From an uncultured Croceitalea sp. (GTDB lineage: Bacteria; Bacteroidota; Bacteroidia; Flavobacteriales; Flavobacteriaceae), in NCBI GenBank assembly GCA_947503285.1, contig CANNDD010000012.1, forward strand, positions 1 through 64,000: a DNA stretch of 64,000 nt, given 5' to 3'. Below, piece by piece: positions 8,681 through 16,315 of the stretch. A program made the position numbers and the translations under genes. The notes beneath the pieces were generated by a model. The model was given only the letters and a program-made list of their open reading frames with translations, did not search any database and had not been told where the DNA came from. The first letter of the stretch is position 1; each line of letters begins with the position of its first letter.

Positions 8681-8698
8681 TTCGTAAAATTTTACGAA
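8681..8698. promoter_or_regulatory. Perfect 18-bp palindrome over the TonB-receptor start
   Basis: TTCGTAAAATTTTACGAA is a perfect palindrome whose last base is the A of the ATG. It occupies the place of the ribosome-binding region. It could hide the start codon in a hairpin as part of the riboswitch response, or bind a dimeric regulator. Confidence 0.5.
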
Positions 8699-10854
8699 TG
8701 AAACCATCTATTTTCGCTTTTTTCCTTTTCGTGACATGGTCATTGTCATTAAGTGCACAGCAACAAACGGATTCTTTAAAAAACAAAAAAATCGACCTTG
8801 ACGAAGTTGTGGTGTCCGCCTCTAGGGCCACTGATAAGGTACCTGTAACATTTACCAATTTAGACAAGACGGCAATTCAAAAAGTAAATCTTGGGCAAGA
8901 TATCCCCGTGCTTTTAAACTATTTGCCATCGGTAGTCTCCACCACCTTTGACGGTACGGGTATTGGTTATACGGATTTTCGAATTCGCGGTGCTGATAAT
9001 TCACGTATTAATGTCACCATTAACGGTATTCCCTATAACGATGCCGACAGTCAGACCACTTTTTTTGTGAACCTACAAGACTTTGCTTCCTCAATAGAGA
9101 ATATTCAAGTGCAACGAGGCGTAGGTACTTCTACCAACGGTGCTGGGGCATTTGGTGCAAGTGTTAATATATTGACCGATAATTATTCTGAAGAGGCCTT
9201 TGCACAGATTTCAAATAGCTTTGGCAGTTTTAATTCAAGAAAACATACCGTGCGTTTTGGCACGGGACTTTTAAACGACCATTTTGCTTTTTCAGGAAGG
9301 CTTTCAAGAATAGAATCTGATGGCTACGTAGATCGTGCTTTTTCTGATTTGAGCTCCTATTTTTTAGATGGGGTCTATAAAGATGATAATACCCTTATCA
9401 AGGCCTTGGTATTTGGTGGGGAAGAAATTACGGGTCTAGCGTTTTTTGGCTTGAACGAGGCACGCTTGGCCGAAGACAGAAGGTTTAATGATGATGGCCT
9501 CTTTTTAGATAGTGATGGCAATGTACAGTTCTATGATCGGCAGACCGATAACTATAAACAAGATCACTATCAGCTTCACCTAACCCAAAGATTTGATGAG
9601 AACTGGGTCGGTAACATTTCTTTTCATTACACCTATGGTCGTGGATTTTTTGAGCAATATATCGAGTCAGACCCAAGCTTTTTCAATGGGGATTTGGCCT
9701 TTTATCGATTGCCCAGTTTTGAATCTAATGGCGAGACCATTGAACGTTCTGACCTCGTTACGGAACGATTTTTAAATAGTGATTTCTATGGTACCGTATT
9801 TAGCCTAAATTATACAGATACGAAATGGAATATAGTTTTGGGTGGGGGCTTCAATAGATATGATGGTGAGCAGTTTGGTAATGTTACTGTGGCTGAATTT
9901 GCCCAATTGCCAAGTATACCTTTTCGATTTTTCAGCAATGTGAGCGATAAAAAAGACTTTAATATCTACACGAAGGCAACTTACCAGCTAAATGATAAAC
10001 TTTCATTGTTTGGTGATCTACAACTTCGCAACATTGATTATGAAGCCTCTGGCGAACTCTTTGACCCAAGCGGATTTTTGAATGTGGATGAAAACTATAC
10101 CTTTTTCAATCCGAAAGCCGGTCTTACCTATCGCCCAAACAATAAAAACAACATTTATTTTTCATATGCCCGTGCAAATCGCGAACCCGCTCGTGTAGAT
10201 TTCGAAACAGGCGACCCAGAGCCAGAGAGCTTGAATGATTTTGAATTGGGTTGGCGCTACGTTTCCCCTCAATTTCAATTGAATACCAATGTCTATTATC
10301 TTGATTTTGAAAACCAGTTGGTCTTGACCGGACAATTGGATGAGGTAGGTTTTCCAATTCGTCAGAACAGCGGTAATAGTTATCGCTTGGGATTGGAAAT
10401 TGACGCTGCGATAACTTTGAACAAATGGCAACTTAGACCGAACCTTGCCATAAGCACCAATAAAAACAGTGACTTTTTAGTCGAAGATGACAATGGCGGA
10501 TTCACAAATCTTGGTAATACCGATATCTCGTTCTCCCCTGGGTTGGTCGCAGGCAACGTAATTACGTTTAATGCCTCAGAGGCATTCAGTGCCAGTCTAT
10601 TTTCTAAATATGTTGGAGAACAATTTATCACCAATACAAATTCAAATCCTATAGAGGCTTATTTCGTAAACGACATTAACGTCCAATACCGATTAAGCGA
10701 TATCCCGATATTGAAATCCATTGTATTTACGGGTCAGGTAAACAATGTTTTTGATTTGGAGTATGAGAATAATGGCTATGTATTTTTTGGGGAATCGTTT
10801 TTCTATCCTCAGGCGGGGATAAACTTTTTAGTAGGGGCAACCTTAAACTTCTAG
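8698..10854 (+). CDS. TonB-dependent outer-membrane receptor, thiamine-regulated
   Basis: A 718-residue outer-membrane receptor. It has a signal peptide (FAFFLFVTWSLSLSAQ, cleavage near residue 21), a TonB-box-like stretch (LDEVVVSASR) and a plug domain to about residue 155 (LLNYLPSVVST, FRIRGADNSRINVTINGIP). A 22-strand-type barrel follows, ending in an aromatic residue (GATLNF) as barrels do. The family is usually 650-800 residues, so it is complete. The TPP riboswitch upstream and the THI5/NMT1-type gene 4 nt downstream point to thiamine or a pyrimidine precursor as ligand. Energy would come from TonB-ExbBD encoded elsewhere. Confidence 0.9.
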   Translation: MKPSIFAFFLFVTWSLSLSAQQQTDSLKNKKIDLDEVVVSASRATDKVPVTFTNLDKTAIQKVNLGQDIPVLLNYLPSVVSTTFDGTGIGYTDFRIRGADNSRINVTINGIPYNDADSQTTFFVNLQDFASSIENIQVQRGVGTSTNGAGAFGASVNILTDNYSEEAFAQISNSFGSFNSRKHTVRFGTGLLNDHFAFSGRLSRIESDGYVDRAFSDLSSYFLDGVYKDDNTLIKALVFGGEEITGLAFFGLNEARLAEDRRFNDDGLFLDSDGNVQFYDRQTDNYKQDHYQLHLTQRFDENWVGNISFHYTYGRGFFEQYIESDPSFFNGDLAFYRLPSFESNGETIERSDLVTERFLNSDFYGTVFSLNYTDTKWNIVLGGGFNRYDGEQFGNVTVAEFAQLPSIPFRFFSNVSDKKDFNIYTKATYQLNDKLSLFGDLQLRNIDYEASGELFDPSGFLNVDENYTFFNPKAGLTYRPNNKNNIYFSYARANREPARVDFETGDPEPESLNDFELGWRYVSPQFQLNTNVYYLDFENQLVLTGQLDEVGFPIRQNSGNSYRLGLEIDAAITLNKWQLRPNLAISTNKNSDFLVEDDNGGFTNLGNTDISFSPGLVAGNVITFNASEAFSASLFSKYVGEQFITNTNSNPIEAYFVNDINVQYRLSDIPILKSIVFTGQVNNVFDLEYENNGYVFFGESFFYPQAGINFLVGATLNF

Positions 10855-10858
10855 TGCC

Positions 10859-11763
10859 ATGAAAAGAATGCGAATGGCTTTGGATTGGACGGCAAATACC
10901 AATCATAGTGGTTTTTATGTAGCTCAAAAGAAAGGCTTTTACGAAGAACAAGACCTTGAAGTGGAACTGCTTACGCCAGACATGGATGATTATGCCCTGA
11001 CCCCGGCAAAAAAAGTAGAATTGGAAATGGCCGAATTGGCACTATGTCCGTTTGAGAGCATAATAAGCTATAATACCAAAATGCAAAAGTTTCATGCCGT
11101 GGCCATTGCATCGATTTTAGGGAGGATATTAGCGCGATAGTAGCATTGAAAGATTCTGGAATCAACTCCCCAAAAGATTTGGTTGGTAAGGTCTATGCGT
11201 CGTACAACGCCAGATATGAAGATGGGATTGTCAAGCAGATGATTAAGAATGATGGTGGTGTTGGGGCTTTAGAGCTGGTCAATCCTAAAAAATTGGGAAT
11301 ATGGGAAACCTTACTTAGCGGCAAATACGACGCCACTTGGATTTTTATGAATTGGGAAGGGGTACATGCCACGTCAAGGAAAATAGCACTCAATACGTTC
11401 AAAATGGCCGACTATGCCATCCCGTACGGATACTCTCCGGTTATCATGGCCGGTAAAAATAGCGTTCATAGCCATGAATCCATGTATCGGTCTTTTCTCA
11501 AGGCCACTAAAAAAGGTTTTTTATATGCCATGCATAATCCTGATTATGCGGTAGATAGCATCAAGCCTTTTTTGGCTAAAGGCGATAAGTATATCGACTT
11601 AATGGAAAGCCAAAAATTCTCAAATCGTTATTATGGTGATGAAACCAACTGGGGTATTTTAGATAAAGAAGAAGTAAAAGCCTTTTTAAACTGGCTGTAC
11701 GAGACCAAGTTGGAAACTGCTCAATTGCAATACCAAGATTTGGTTTTTGAAGGTTTACTATGA
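10859..11763 (+). pseudogene. THI5/NMT1-type precursor-binding protein, one-base frameshift
   Basis: Two frames (10859-11140 and 11146-11763) together encode one NMT1/THI5-like protein: the first starts with the family signature (ALDWTANTNHSGFYVAQKKG), the second continues with SPKDLVGKVYASYNARYED. One extra T in the T-run at 11115-11118 would restore a continuous 302-codon frame reading SIFREDISAIVALKDSG across the join; 905 nt is one short of a multiple of 3. There is no signal peptide, so it acts, or acted, in the cytosol. Yeast Thi5 active-site Lys and His are not seen at the equivalent place (LALCPFES), so it is not an obvious HMP-phosphate synthase. It is co-transcribed with the riboswitch-controlled receptor. 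Real mutation or sequencing error cannot be told apart here. Confidence 0.8.
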
Positions 11764-11784
11764 TTATTTCCATAATTTCACTTC

Positions 11785-12768
11785 ATGTCAAAAAATTTAG
11801 GGGTATTACGTTGGGGAATTATTGGTTGTGGCAATGTTACCGAAGTCAAAAGTGGTCCTGCCTATAACTTGACCGAGGGTTTTGAGTTGCACGGGGTGAT
11901 GCGTAGAAATCTTGAAAAGGCCCAAGATTATGCAAAAAGGCATCAGGTACCATTCTCTACCGATAATGCTTCTGAGATAATTGAAAACCCCAACATAGAT
12001 GCCATTTATATTGCAACGCCACCAGATACCCATAAATTTTATGGACTTCAAGTTGCAAAAGCAGGCAAACCCTGCTGTATTGAAAAGCCAATGGCACCTA
12101 ACTATAACGACAGTTTGGAAATTTACCAGGCATTCCAAAAAAAGAAGCTTCCGCTTTTTATCGCCTATTATCGAAGATCATTACCTAGGTTTTTAGAGGT
12201 CAAAGAATGGCTTGATAATGGATATATCGGTGCGGTACGCCATGTACGTTGGTACAAAAGCAGAAGTGCCAGCCCAATGGATCTGAGTGGCGAATACAAC
12301 TGGCGCACGGACAAGCGTATTGCTGCTGGGGGCTACTTTGACGATTTGGCAAGTCATGGACTTGATCTATTTACATTTCTACTAGGTGCCATTAAAGATG
12401 CCAGTGGTTTTGCAATAAACCAACAGGGCTTGTATTCCGCTTACGATGCCATAACAGGTAGTTGGATACATGAAAATGGAACAACAGGTGAGGGCAGTTG
12501 GGTTTTTGGCGCACAAGAACGTGAAGATAAGGTAGAGCTATTTGGGTCTAAAGGAGTAATTCGATTTTCGGTTTTAGATGAACTTCCCATTGAACTGCAA
12601 TCAGAAACAAAGAATGAGTCGTTGTCGATAGCACACCCAAAACACCTACATCAATACCACGTGGCCAATATGAAAAAACACTTGAATGGAGGGTTTGTAC
12701 ATCCTTCCACTGGGGCTTCTGGCTTGCATACCAGTTGGGTAATGGATAAAATATTGGGTACTATTTGA
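11785..12768 (+). CDS. Gfo/Idh/MocA-family oxidoreductase
   Basis: A 327-residue cytosolic NAD(P)-dependent oxidoreductase. The N-terminal Rossmann fold has GIIGCGNVTEVKSGPAY (11-27), the EKPMA motif (about residues 93-97) holds the conserved catalytic-region Lys, and the substrate domain contains a GGYFDDLASHGLD segment (G-x-x-x-D-x-x-x-H) typical of the family. It follows the frameshifted binding-protein gene by 21 nt and is probably in the same transcript, yet no thiamine role is known for it. The substrate, likely a sugar or cyclitol, cannot be told from sequence. Confidence 0.88.
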   Translation: MSKNLGVLRWGIIGCGNVTEVKSGPAYNLTEGFELHGVMRRNLEKAQDYAKRHQVPFSTDNASEIIENPNIDAIYIATPPDTHKFYGLQVAKAGKPCCIEKPMAPNYNDSLEIYQAFQKKKLPLFIAYYRRSLPRFLEVKEWLDNGYIGAVRHVRWYKSRSASPMDLSGEYNWRTDKRIAAGGYFDDLASHGLDLFTFLLGAIKDASGFAINQQGLYSAYDAITGSWIHENGTTGEGSWVFGAQEREDKVELFGSKGVIRFSVLDELPIELQSETKNESLSIAHPKHLHQYHVANMKKHLNGGFVHPSTGASGLHTSWVMDKILGTI

Positions 12769-12769
12769 T

Positions 12770-13207
12770 TTAATTGGAAATAATGATGGAATTTCCGCTT
12801 ACCCTAGTATTGTAAAATAACAGGTCATAATAGCGATTACCGTCATCGGGGCGGTCCAATAATTGTCCGGTAAATAAGCTATACGTGAAGTCTTCACAAG
12901 AACAAACTACATTTTGTCCATCAATGGTCATGGTAGAACAAGCGTTGGGTACGTGATTTGGGCAACTCGCCTCAAAAGCAAAGAAAGAATCCAGGCTTGT
13001 TTTCATTACAAAAGCACCGCGGGTACCTACGTTGGCATTATCAATATAGACCGGGTTGCCAATATTGTTCAAATTGGTGTAAAGCGGTAAGTTCAAATTG
13101 ACTTCAAAATTAAAACCTACCTCTTGTAAGAAGGGATTCCGATTTGTGGGGTCATTTTCGCAAGACAGGCATAACACCAAGAAAATCAATGATAACCGTA
13201 GCTTCAT
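12770..13207 (-). CDS. Lipoprotein with degenerate Rieske-like core
   Basis: The longest frame starts at 13309, but the ATG at 13207 gives a clean lipoprotein signal (LIFLVLCLSC, lipid-accepting Cys16) and is chosen; the extra 34 residues would overlap the greA promoter and leader. The 145-residue product has the spacing of a Rieske-like domain: a first motif FEASCPNHVPNAC and a second VVCSCEDFTYSLFTGQ. The normal C-x-H and C-x-x-H cluster ligands are not intact, so iron-sulfur binding is doubtful. It probably sits in the periplasm or outer membrane. The gene is convergent with the oxidoreductase gene, ending 1 nt from it. Confidence 0.65.
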   Translation of the reverse strand: MKLRLSLIFLVLCLSCENDPTNRNPFLQEVGFNFEVNLNLPLYTNLNNIGNPVYIDNANVGTRGAFVMKTSLDSFFAFEASCPNHVPNACSTMTIDGQNVVCSCEDFTYSLFTGQLLDRPDDGNRYYDLLFYNTRVSGNSIIISN

Positions 13208-13244
13208 AAGTGGGAATTTCCTGTAAAAATCATTAAAAATTATA

Positions 13245-13252
13245 TATCTTTG
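13245..13252 (+). promoter_or_regulatory. Bacteroidota -7 promoter box of greA
   Basis: TATCTTTG is an exact match to TAnnTTTG. Transcription would start near 13258, right at the foot of the leader hairpin. No good -33 TTG is seen at the usual spacing. Confidence 0.6.
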
Positions 13253-13256
13253 CGTT

Positions 13257-13307
13257 AAATCCTCGCTAAAACTATAACAGTATATAGGCTTAGCAGAGGA
13301 TTTTTTC
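13257..13307 (+). terminator. Terminator-like hairpin in the greA leader
   Basis: Three stacked helices make one long hairpin: AAATCCTC (13257-13264) with GAGGATTT (13296-13303), GCTAA (13265-13269) with TTAGC (13290-13294), and CTATA (13272-13276) with TATAG (13283-13287), followed by a T-tract to 13306. It lies between the promoter box and the greA start, so it is either an attenuator or makes a short leader RNA. Confidence 0.7.
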
Positions 13308-13380
13308 AATTAAAATAACAGTGTGACATCATGAAGATGCATTGCCCTTCAAACGTCATACTGCCCAAAATAGTATGACC

Positions 13381-13857
13381 ATGAGTAAAGTATCTTATTA
13401 TACCAAAGAAGGATTGAAAAACTTACGGGAAGAATTAGATCAATTAAGGGATGTAGAACGCCCCAAGGCCTCACAGGCAATTGCCGAGGCTCGTGATAAA
13501 GGCGACCTGTCTGAAAATGCAGAATACGATGCGGCCAAAGAAGCCCAAGGGCTGCTTGAAATGAAAATTTCCAAAATGGAGGAAACCCTTGCCAATGCCC
13601 GTTTAATAGACGAATCACAATTGGATACCACAAAGGTATTAGTGCTATCTACCGTTAAGTTAAAAAACCAGACCAATGGTATGGAAATGAAGTATACCCT
13701 GGTGGCAGAGAGCGAAGCGGACTTAAAGGCAGGTAAGATCTCAGTCAATTCCCCCATAGGTAAAGGGTTATTAGGAAAATCGGTGGGCGATGTAGCTGAG
13801 ATTACGGTACCGAACGGCACCATGAAATTTGATATTTTAGAAATCACCAGATCATAG
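13381..13857 (+). CDS. greA: Transcription elongation factor GreA
   Basis: A 158-residue cytosolic RNA-polymerase secondary-channel factor that triggers cleavage of backtracked transcripts. The N-terminal coiled coil has the acidic tip DKGDLSENAEYDAAKEAQ, and the C-terminal FKBP-like domain ends SVGDVAEITVPNGTMKFDILEI. The longest frame starts at 13342, but families start MSKVSYYTxEGL, so the ATG at 13381 is chosen; the ATG at 13375 (MTMSK) is a close alternative. Expression may be attenuated by the leader hairpin at 13257-13307. Assignment is firm. Confidence 0.95.
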   Translation: MSKVSYYTKEGLKNLREELDQLRDVERPKASQAIAEARDKGDLSENAEYDAAKEAQGLLEMKISKMEETLANARLIDESQLDTTKVLVLSTVKLKNQTNGMEMKYTLVAESEADLKAGKISVNSPIGKGLLGKSVGDVAEITVPNGTMKFDILEITRS

Positions 13858-13926
13858 GATAGGCAAAAACAGTATATTTAATCCTGATTAAATTTTAATA
13901 AGGATCATCTAGGTCAACCAAGGGCA

Positions 13927-14319
13927 ATGGCAAGTATTTTTACCAAAATCATTGATGGAGAAATTCCATGCTATAAGATTGCGGAAGACGCAGATTTCTT
14001 TGCTTTTTTGGACATCAATCCAAATGCTAAGGGGCATACACTATGTGTGCCAAAAAAAGAAGTGGATAAAATCTTCGATTTAGATGAGGCTACTTATACG
14101 GGTTTAATGGCCTTTAGCAGAAAAGTGGGCAAGGCAATTGAGGCTTCAATCGATTGTAAACGGGTGGGAATGACGGTTATTGGTCTCGAAGTGCCCCATG
14201 TACATGTACATTTGATACCGCTTCAATCGATGCAAGACGCGACATTTCAACATAAAGCAAGCCTTACAAAAGAAGAATTTGAAACCCTAGCGGAACGGAT
14301 TAGGGCCCGACTTAAATGA
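13927..14319 (+). CDS. HIT-family nucleotide hydrolase/transferase
   Basis: A 130-residue histidine-triad protein, full length for the HINT/HIT branch. The triad reads HVHVHLIPL (about residues 97-105), whose central His would form the nucleotidyl-enzyme intermediate; the N-terminal FTKIIDGEIPCYKIAED is also typical. It likely hydrolyses nucleoside phosphoramidates or related adenylates in the cytosol. It follows greA by 69 nt in the same direction and may share its transcript. Its end overlaps the convergent zinc-ribbon gene by 8 bp. Confidence 0.92.
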   Translation: MASIFTKIIDGEIPCYKIAEDADFFAFLDINPNAKGHTLCVPKKEVDKIFDLDEATYTGLMAFSRKVGKAIEASIDCKRVGMTVIGLEVPHVHVHLIPLQSMQDATFQHKASLTKEEFETLAERIRARLK

Positions 14320-14662
14320 TGCCCTCAAGAAAAAGATAGGCTACCACCGCAGTGATGAGTACGATTACCATGAGAAGGATAAAAAATAGTGAGGTGAATT
14401 TGATTGTCGTTTTTGCCGGGGTCACTAATTTATTATAATACTCAAAAACACGTTCAATATCTGGGGTCCAGTTCACAGGATAAATCATTGAAAAGCATTT
14501 TTTGCACTTAATTTCATGGGTTACCTCATTTGTCGTCTTTTTGAATAAGGCGTTGTAGGTATGTTTTTGGTAGAACGATAATTTCAGTTCTTGATTAAAA
14601 CATTCCGGACAATTGTTGGTAATATCCGCTTCTTTGATTACGACCATTTTTTGCTTTGCCAT
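14312..14662 (-). CDS. Zinc-ribbon-like protein with one C-terminal membrane helix
   Basis: A 116-residue protein with two cysteine pairs (NCPEC near 17-21 and KCKKC near 52-56) spaced as in zinc ribbons, then one strong membrane helix at about 87-111 (FTSLFFILLMVIVLITAVVAYLF). The C-terminal anchor leaves the ribbon in the cytosol. It follows the sensor kinase gene with one base between stop and ATG, so the two are translationally coupled. No family name is recalled; a link to kinase signalling is only contextual. Confidence 0.7.
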   Translation of the reverse strand: MAKQKMVVIKEADITNNCPECFNQELKLSFYQKHTYNALFKKTTNEVTHEIKCKKCFSMIYPVNWTPDIERVFEYYNKLVTPAKTTIKFTSLFFILLMVIVLITAVVAYLFLEGII

Positions 14663-14663
14663 G

Positions 14664-15812
14664 TTAATCGACTGCTTTTAATGAAATTTGCATAATAGTG
14701 CCTTCTTTACTGGAAGTAAGAACTTTGATTTTCCCTTTATGGTATTCCTCAATTATCCTTTTAACCAAAGACAGGCCGAGCCCCCAACCTCTTTTCTTAG
14801 TTGTCACACCAGGGTTGAAAATGGTTTGGTAATCACTTTTTGAAATACCATGTCCGGTATCTGAAATAAGGATATGGACCAGGTTTCCGTTTTTTTCAAT
14901 ATGAATGGCAATGTTGCCTTTGCCTTTCATGGCATCGATACCATTTTTGACCAGATTTTCGATACTCCAATTGTATAACGCCGGGTTTAGCAAGACCGGT
15001 AGTTTTTCAATGTCAGAACCAAAGGTGAAATGGATGAGTTTCGAACTTCTTCGTTTCAGGTATTGATATGCCTTTTCAGTTTCTGATACAATGTCGTGCA
15101 AAGCAAGCTCAGGTACCGAACCCACTTTTGAAAAACGCTCTGTAATCGTTTGAAGACGGTCAATATCCTTTTCGATCTCTTTGGTGATTTCAGGACTGAT
15201 TTTTTCTGACTTCAAAATTTCGTTCCAGCCCAATAAAGAAGTAAGGGGTGTGCCTATTTGGTGGGCAGTCTCCTTCGCCATACCGGCCCATAGCTTGTTC
15301 TGTTCAGAAGCCTTATTGGTTTTAAAGAAGAAGAATATAACGGCCCCAAATAAAAATATAATAAGTAATAGGGCAATGGGGTAATATTTCAATTTATTCA
15401 ATACCTCGGAATTTCCGTAATACAACATCGCGAGTTCCTCACCCTTATAGGTCATTGGAATCGGTTCATTTTCGTTTTTGAATTTCTTGATCGTACGTTG
15501 CAGCTGCATAGAGTCTTGTATGCCATCTGGGGGAATGTTATGCGTTTTTACGGATCCATTCTTATTGACCAATATCATTGGGGTGGTCGTATTGTTCTGT
15601 AGAATTTGAACGGGTAGGTTGCCCAGTTCCTCATCTACAGGGGCGTTGTCGATCTCTGCTTGGGCCGCGGCCCAATTTTCAATTTTCAACCGTTCTTCCT
15701 GCTTGAATTTTTCAAAGAAGATATTTGTGTTCCAGAGGATTAGGCTGACAATGACAAAAGCCGAAATCAGTAGGATGATATTTGAAGTTCGCCTTTTAGG
15801 GTTGAATTTCAT
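14664..15812 (-). CDS. Membrane sensor histidine kinase
   Basis: Two N-terminal membrane helices bracket a periplasmic region of about 120 residues, followed by HisKA (AKETAHQIGTPLTSLLGW, with phospho-accepting His) and HATPase_c (ENLVKNGIDAM, DTGHG, GWGLGLSLVKR). The longest frame starts at 15851; the internal ATG at 15812 (MKFNPKRR) puts a basic segment right before the first helix and gives 382 residues, the usual form in Flavobacteriaceae. No response regulator is adjacent, so it is an orphan kinase here. It is transcribed with the downstream zinc-ribbon gene and diverges from the DUF3127 gene. Confidence 0.88.
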   Translation of the reverse strand: MKFNPKRRTSNIILLISAFVIVSLILWNTNIFFEKFKQEERLKIENWAAAQAEIDNAPVDEELGNLPVQILQNNTTTPMILVNKNGSVKTHNIPPDGIQDSMQLQRTIKKFKNENEPIPMTYKGEELAMLYYGNSEVLNKLKYYPIALLLIIFLFGAVIFFFFKTNKASEQNKLWAGMAKETAHQIGTPLTSLLGWNEILKSEKISPEITKEIEKDIDRLQTITERFSKVGSVPELALHDIVSETEKAYQYLKRRSSKLIHFTFGSDIEKLPVLLNPALYNWSIENLVKNGIDAMKGKGNIAIHIEKNGNLVHILISDTGHGISKSDYQTIFNPGVTTKKRGWGLGLSLVKRIIEEYHKGKIKVLTSSKEGTIMQISLKAVD

Positions 15813-15904
15813 TAAAATACGTATTGCTATCAAAGATAACGTAAAAAGCAAGGATTTGTTGAAAACCCCATTCGTCAGACCGTTTGATTGGATGTGATTT
15901 TACG

Positions 15905-15912
15905 TATTTTTG
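15905..15912 (+). promoter_or_regulatory. Promoter of the DUF3127-AtoE operon
   Basis: TATTTTTG is an exact TAnnTTTG -7 box, with TTTG at 15883-15886 18 nt upstream as -33 element. It places the start of transcription near 15918 and supports translation from 15935, not from the longest frame at 15884. Confidence 0.65.
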
Positions 15913-15934
15913 CCTCTTATTAAATGAGAATATA

Positions 15935-16312
15935 ATGGAAGTTCAGGGAAGAATAAAAATGATAGATGAAACCAAGACATATGGTAATAACGGTTTCAGA
16001 AAACGAGAGGTGGTTATAACGACGGAAGAGCAATATCCGCAGCATATTTTGGTCGAATTTGTTCAAGATAAATGTGATTTGCTCAACAGTTACAGTGAGG
16101 GCCAGATGGTGAAGGTAAGTATCAACCTTAGGGGGCGCGAATGGGTGAATCCCCAAGGTGAGACTAAGTATTTCAACTCCGTTCAAGGTTGGCGTATCGA
16201 GAATTTACAACAAGAAACGGCACCAGAGGGTATGCCCCCGGTTCCTCCGATGGAAGCTTTTGAGCCAGCTGATGATCTCAACGAAGAAGAGCATGACGAT
16301 CTGCCATTCTAA
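15935..16312 (+). CDS. DUF3127 OB-fold protein
   Basis: A 125-residue cytosolic protein of the DUF3127 family, which is common in Bacteroidota and has an OB-fold resembling single-stranded-DNA-binding proteins. The start MEVQGRIKMIDE, the central SINLRGREWVNPQGETKYFNS and an acidic tail ending DDLPF (similar to SSB C-terminal tails) support this. The longer frame from 15884 overlaps the promoter, so the ATG at 15935 is used. The transporter gene follows after 3 nt. A nucleic-acid role is inference from fold and tail. Confidence 0.8.
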   Translation: MEVQGRIKMIDETKTYGNNGFRKREVVITTEEQYPQHILVEFVQDKCDLLNSYSEGQMVKVSINLRGREWVNPQGETKYFNSVQGWRIENLQQETAPEGMPPVPPMEAFEPADDLNEEEHDDLPF

Positions 16313-16315
16313 CGA

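Noticed and set aside
11100-11150. Programmed frameshift in the THI5-like gene
   Set aside because: Only a four-T run is present with no slippery heptamer or strong following structure; mutation or sequencing error is simpler.
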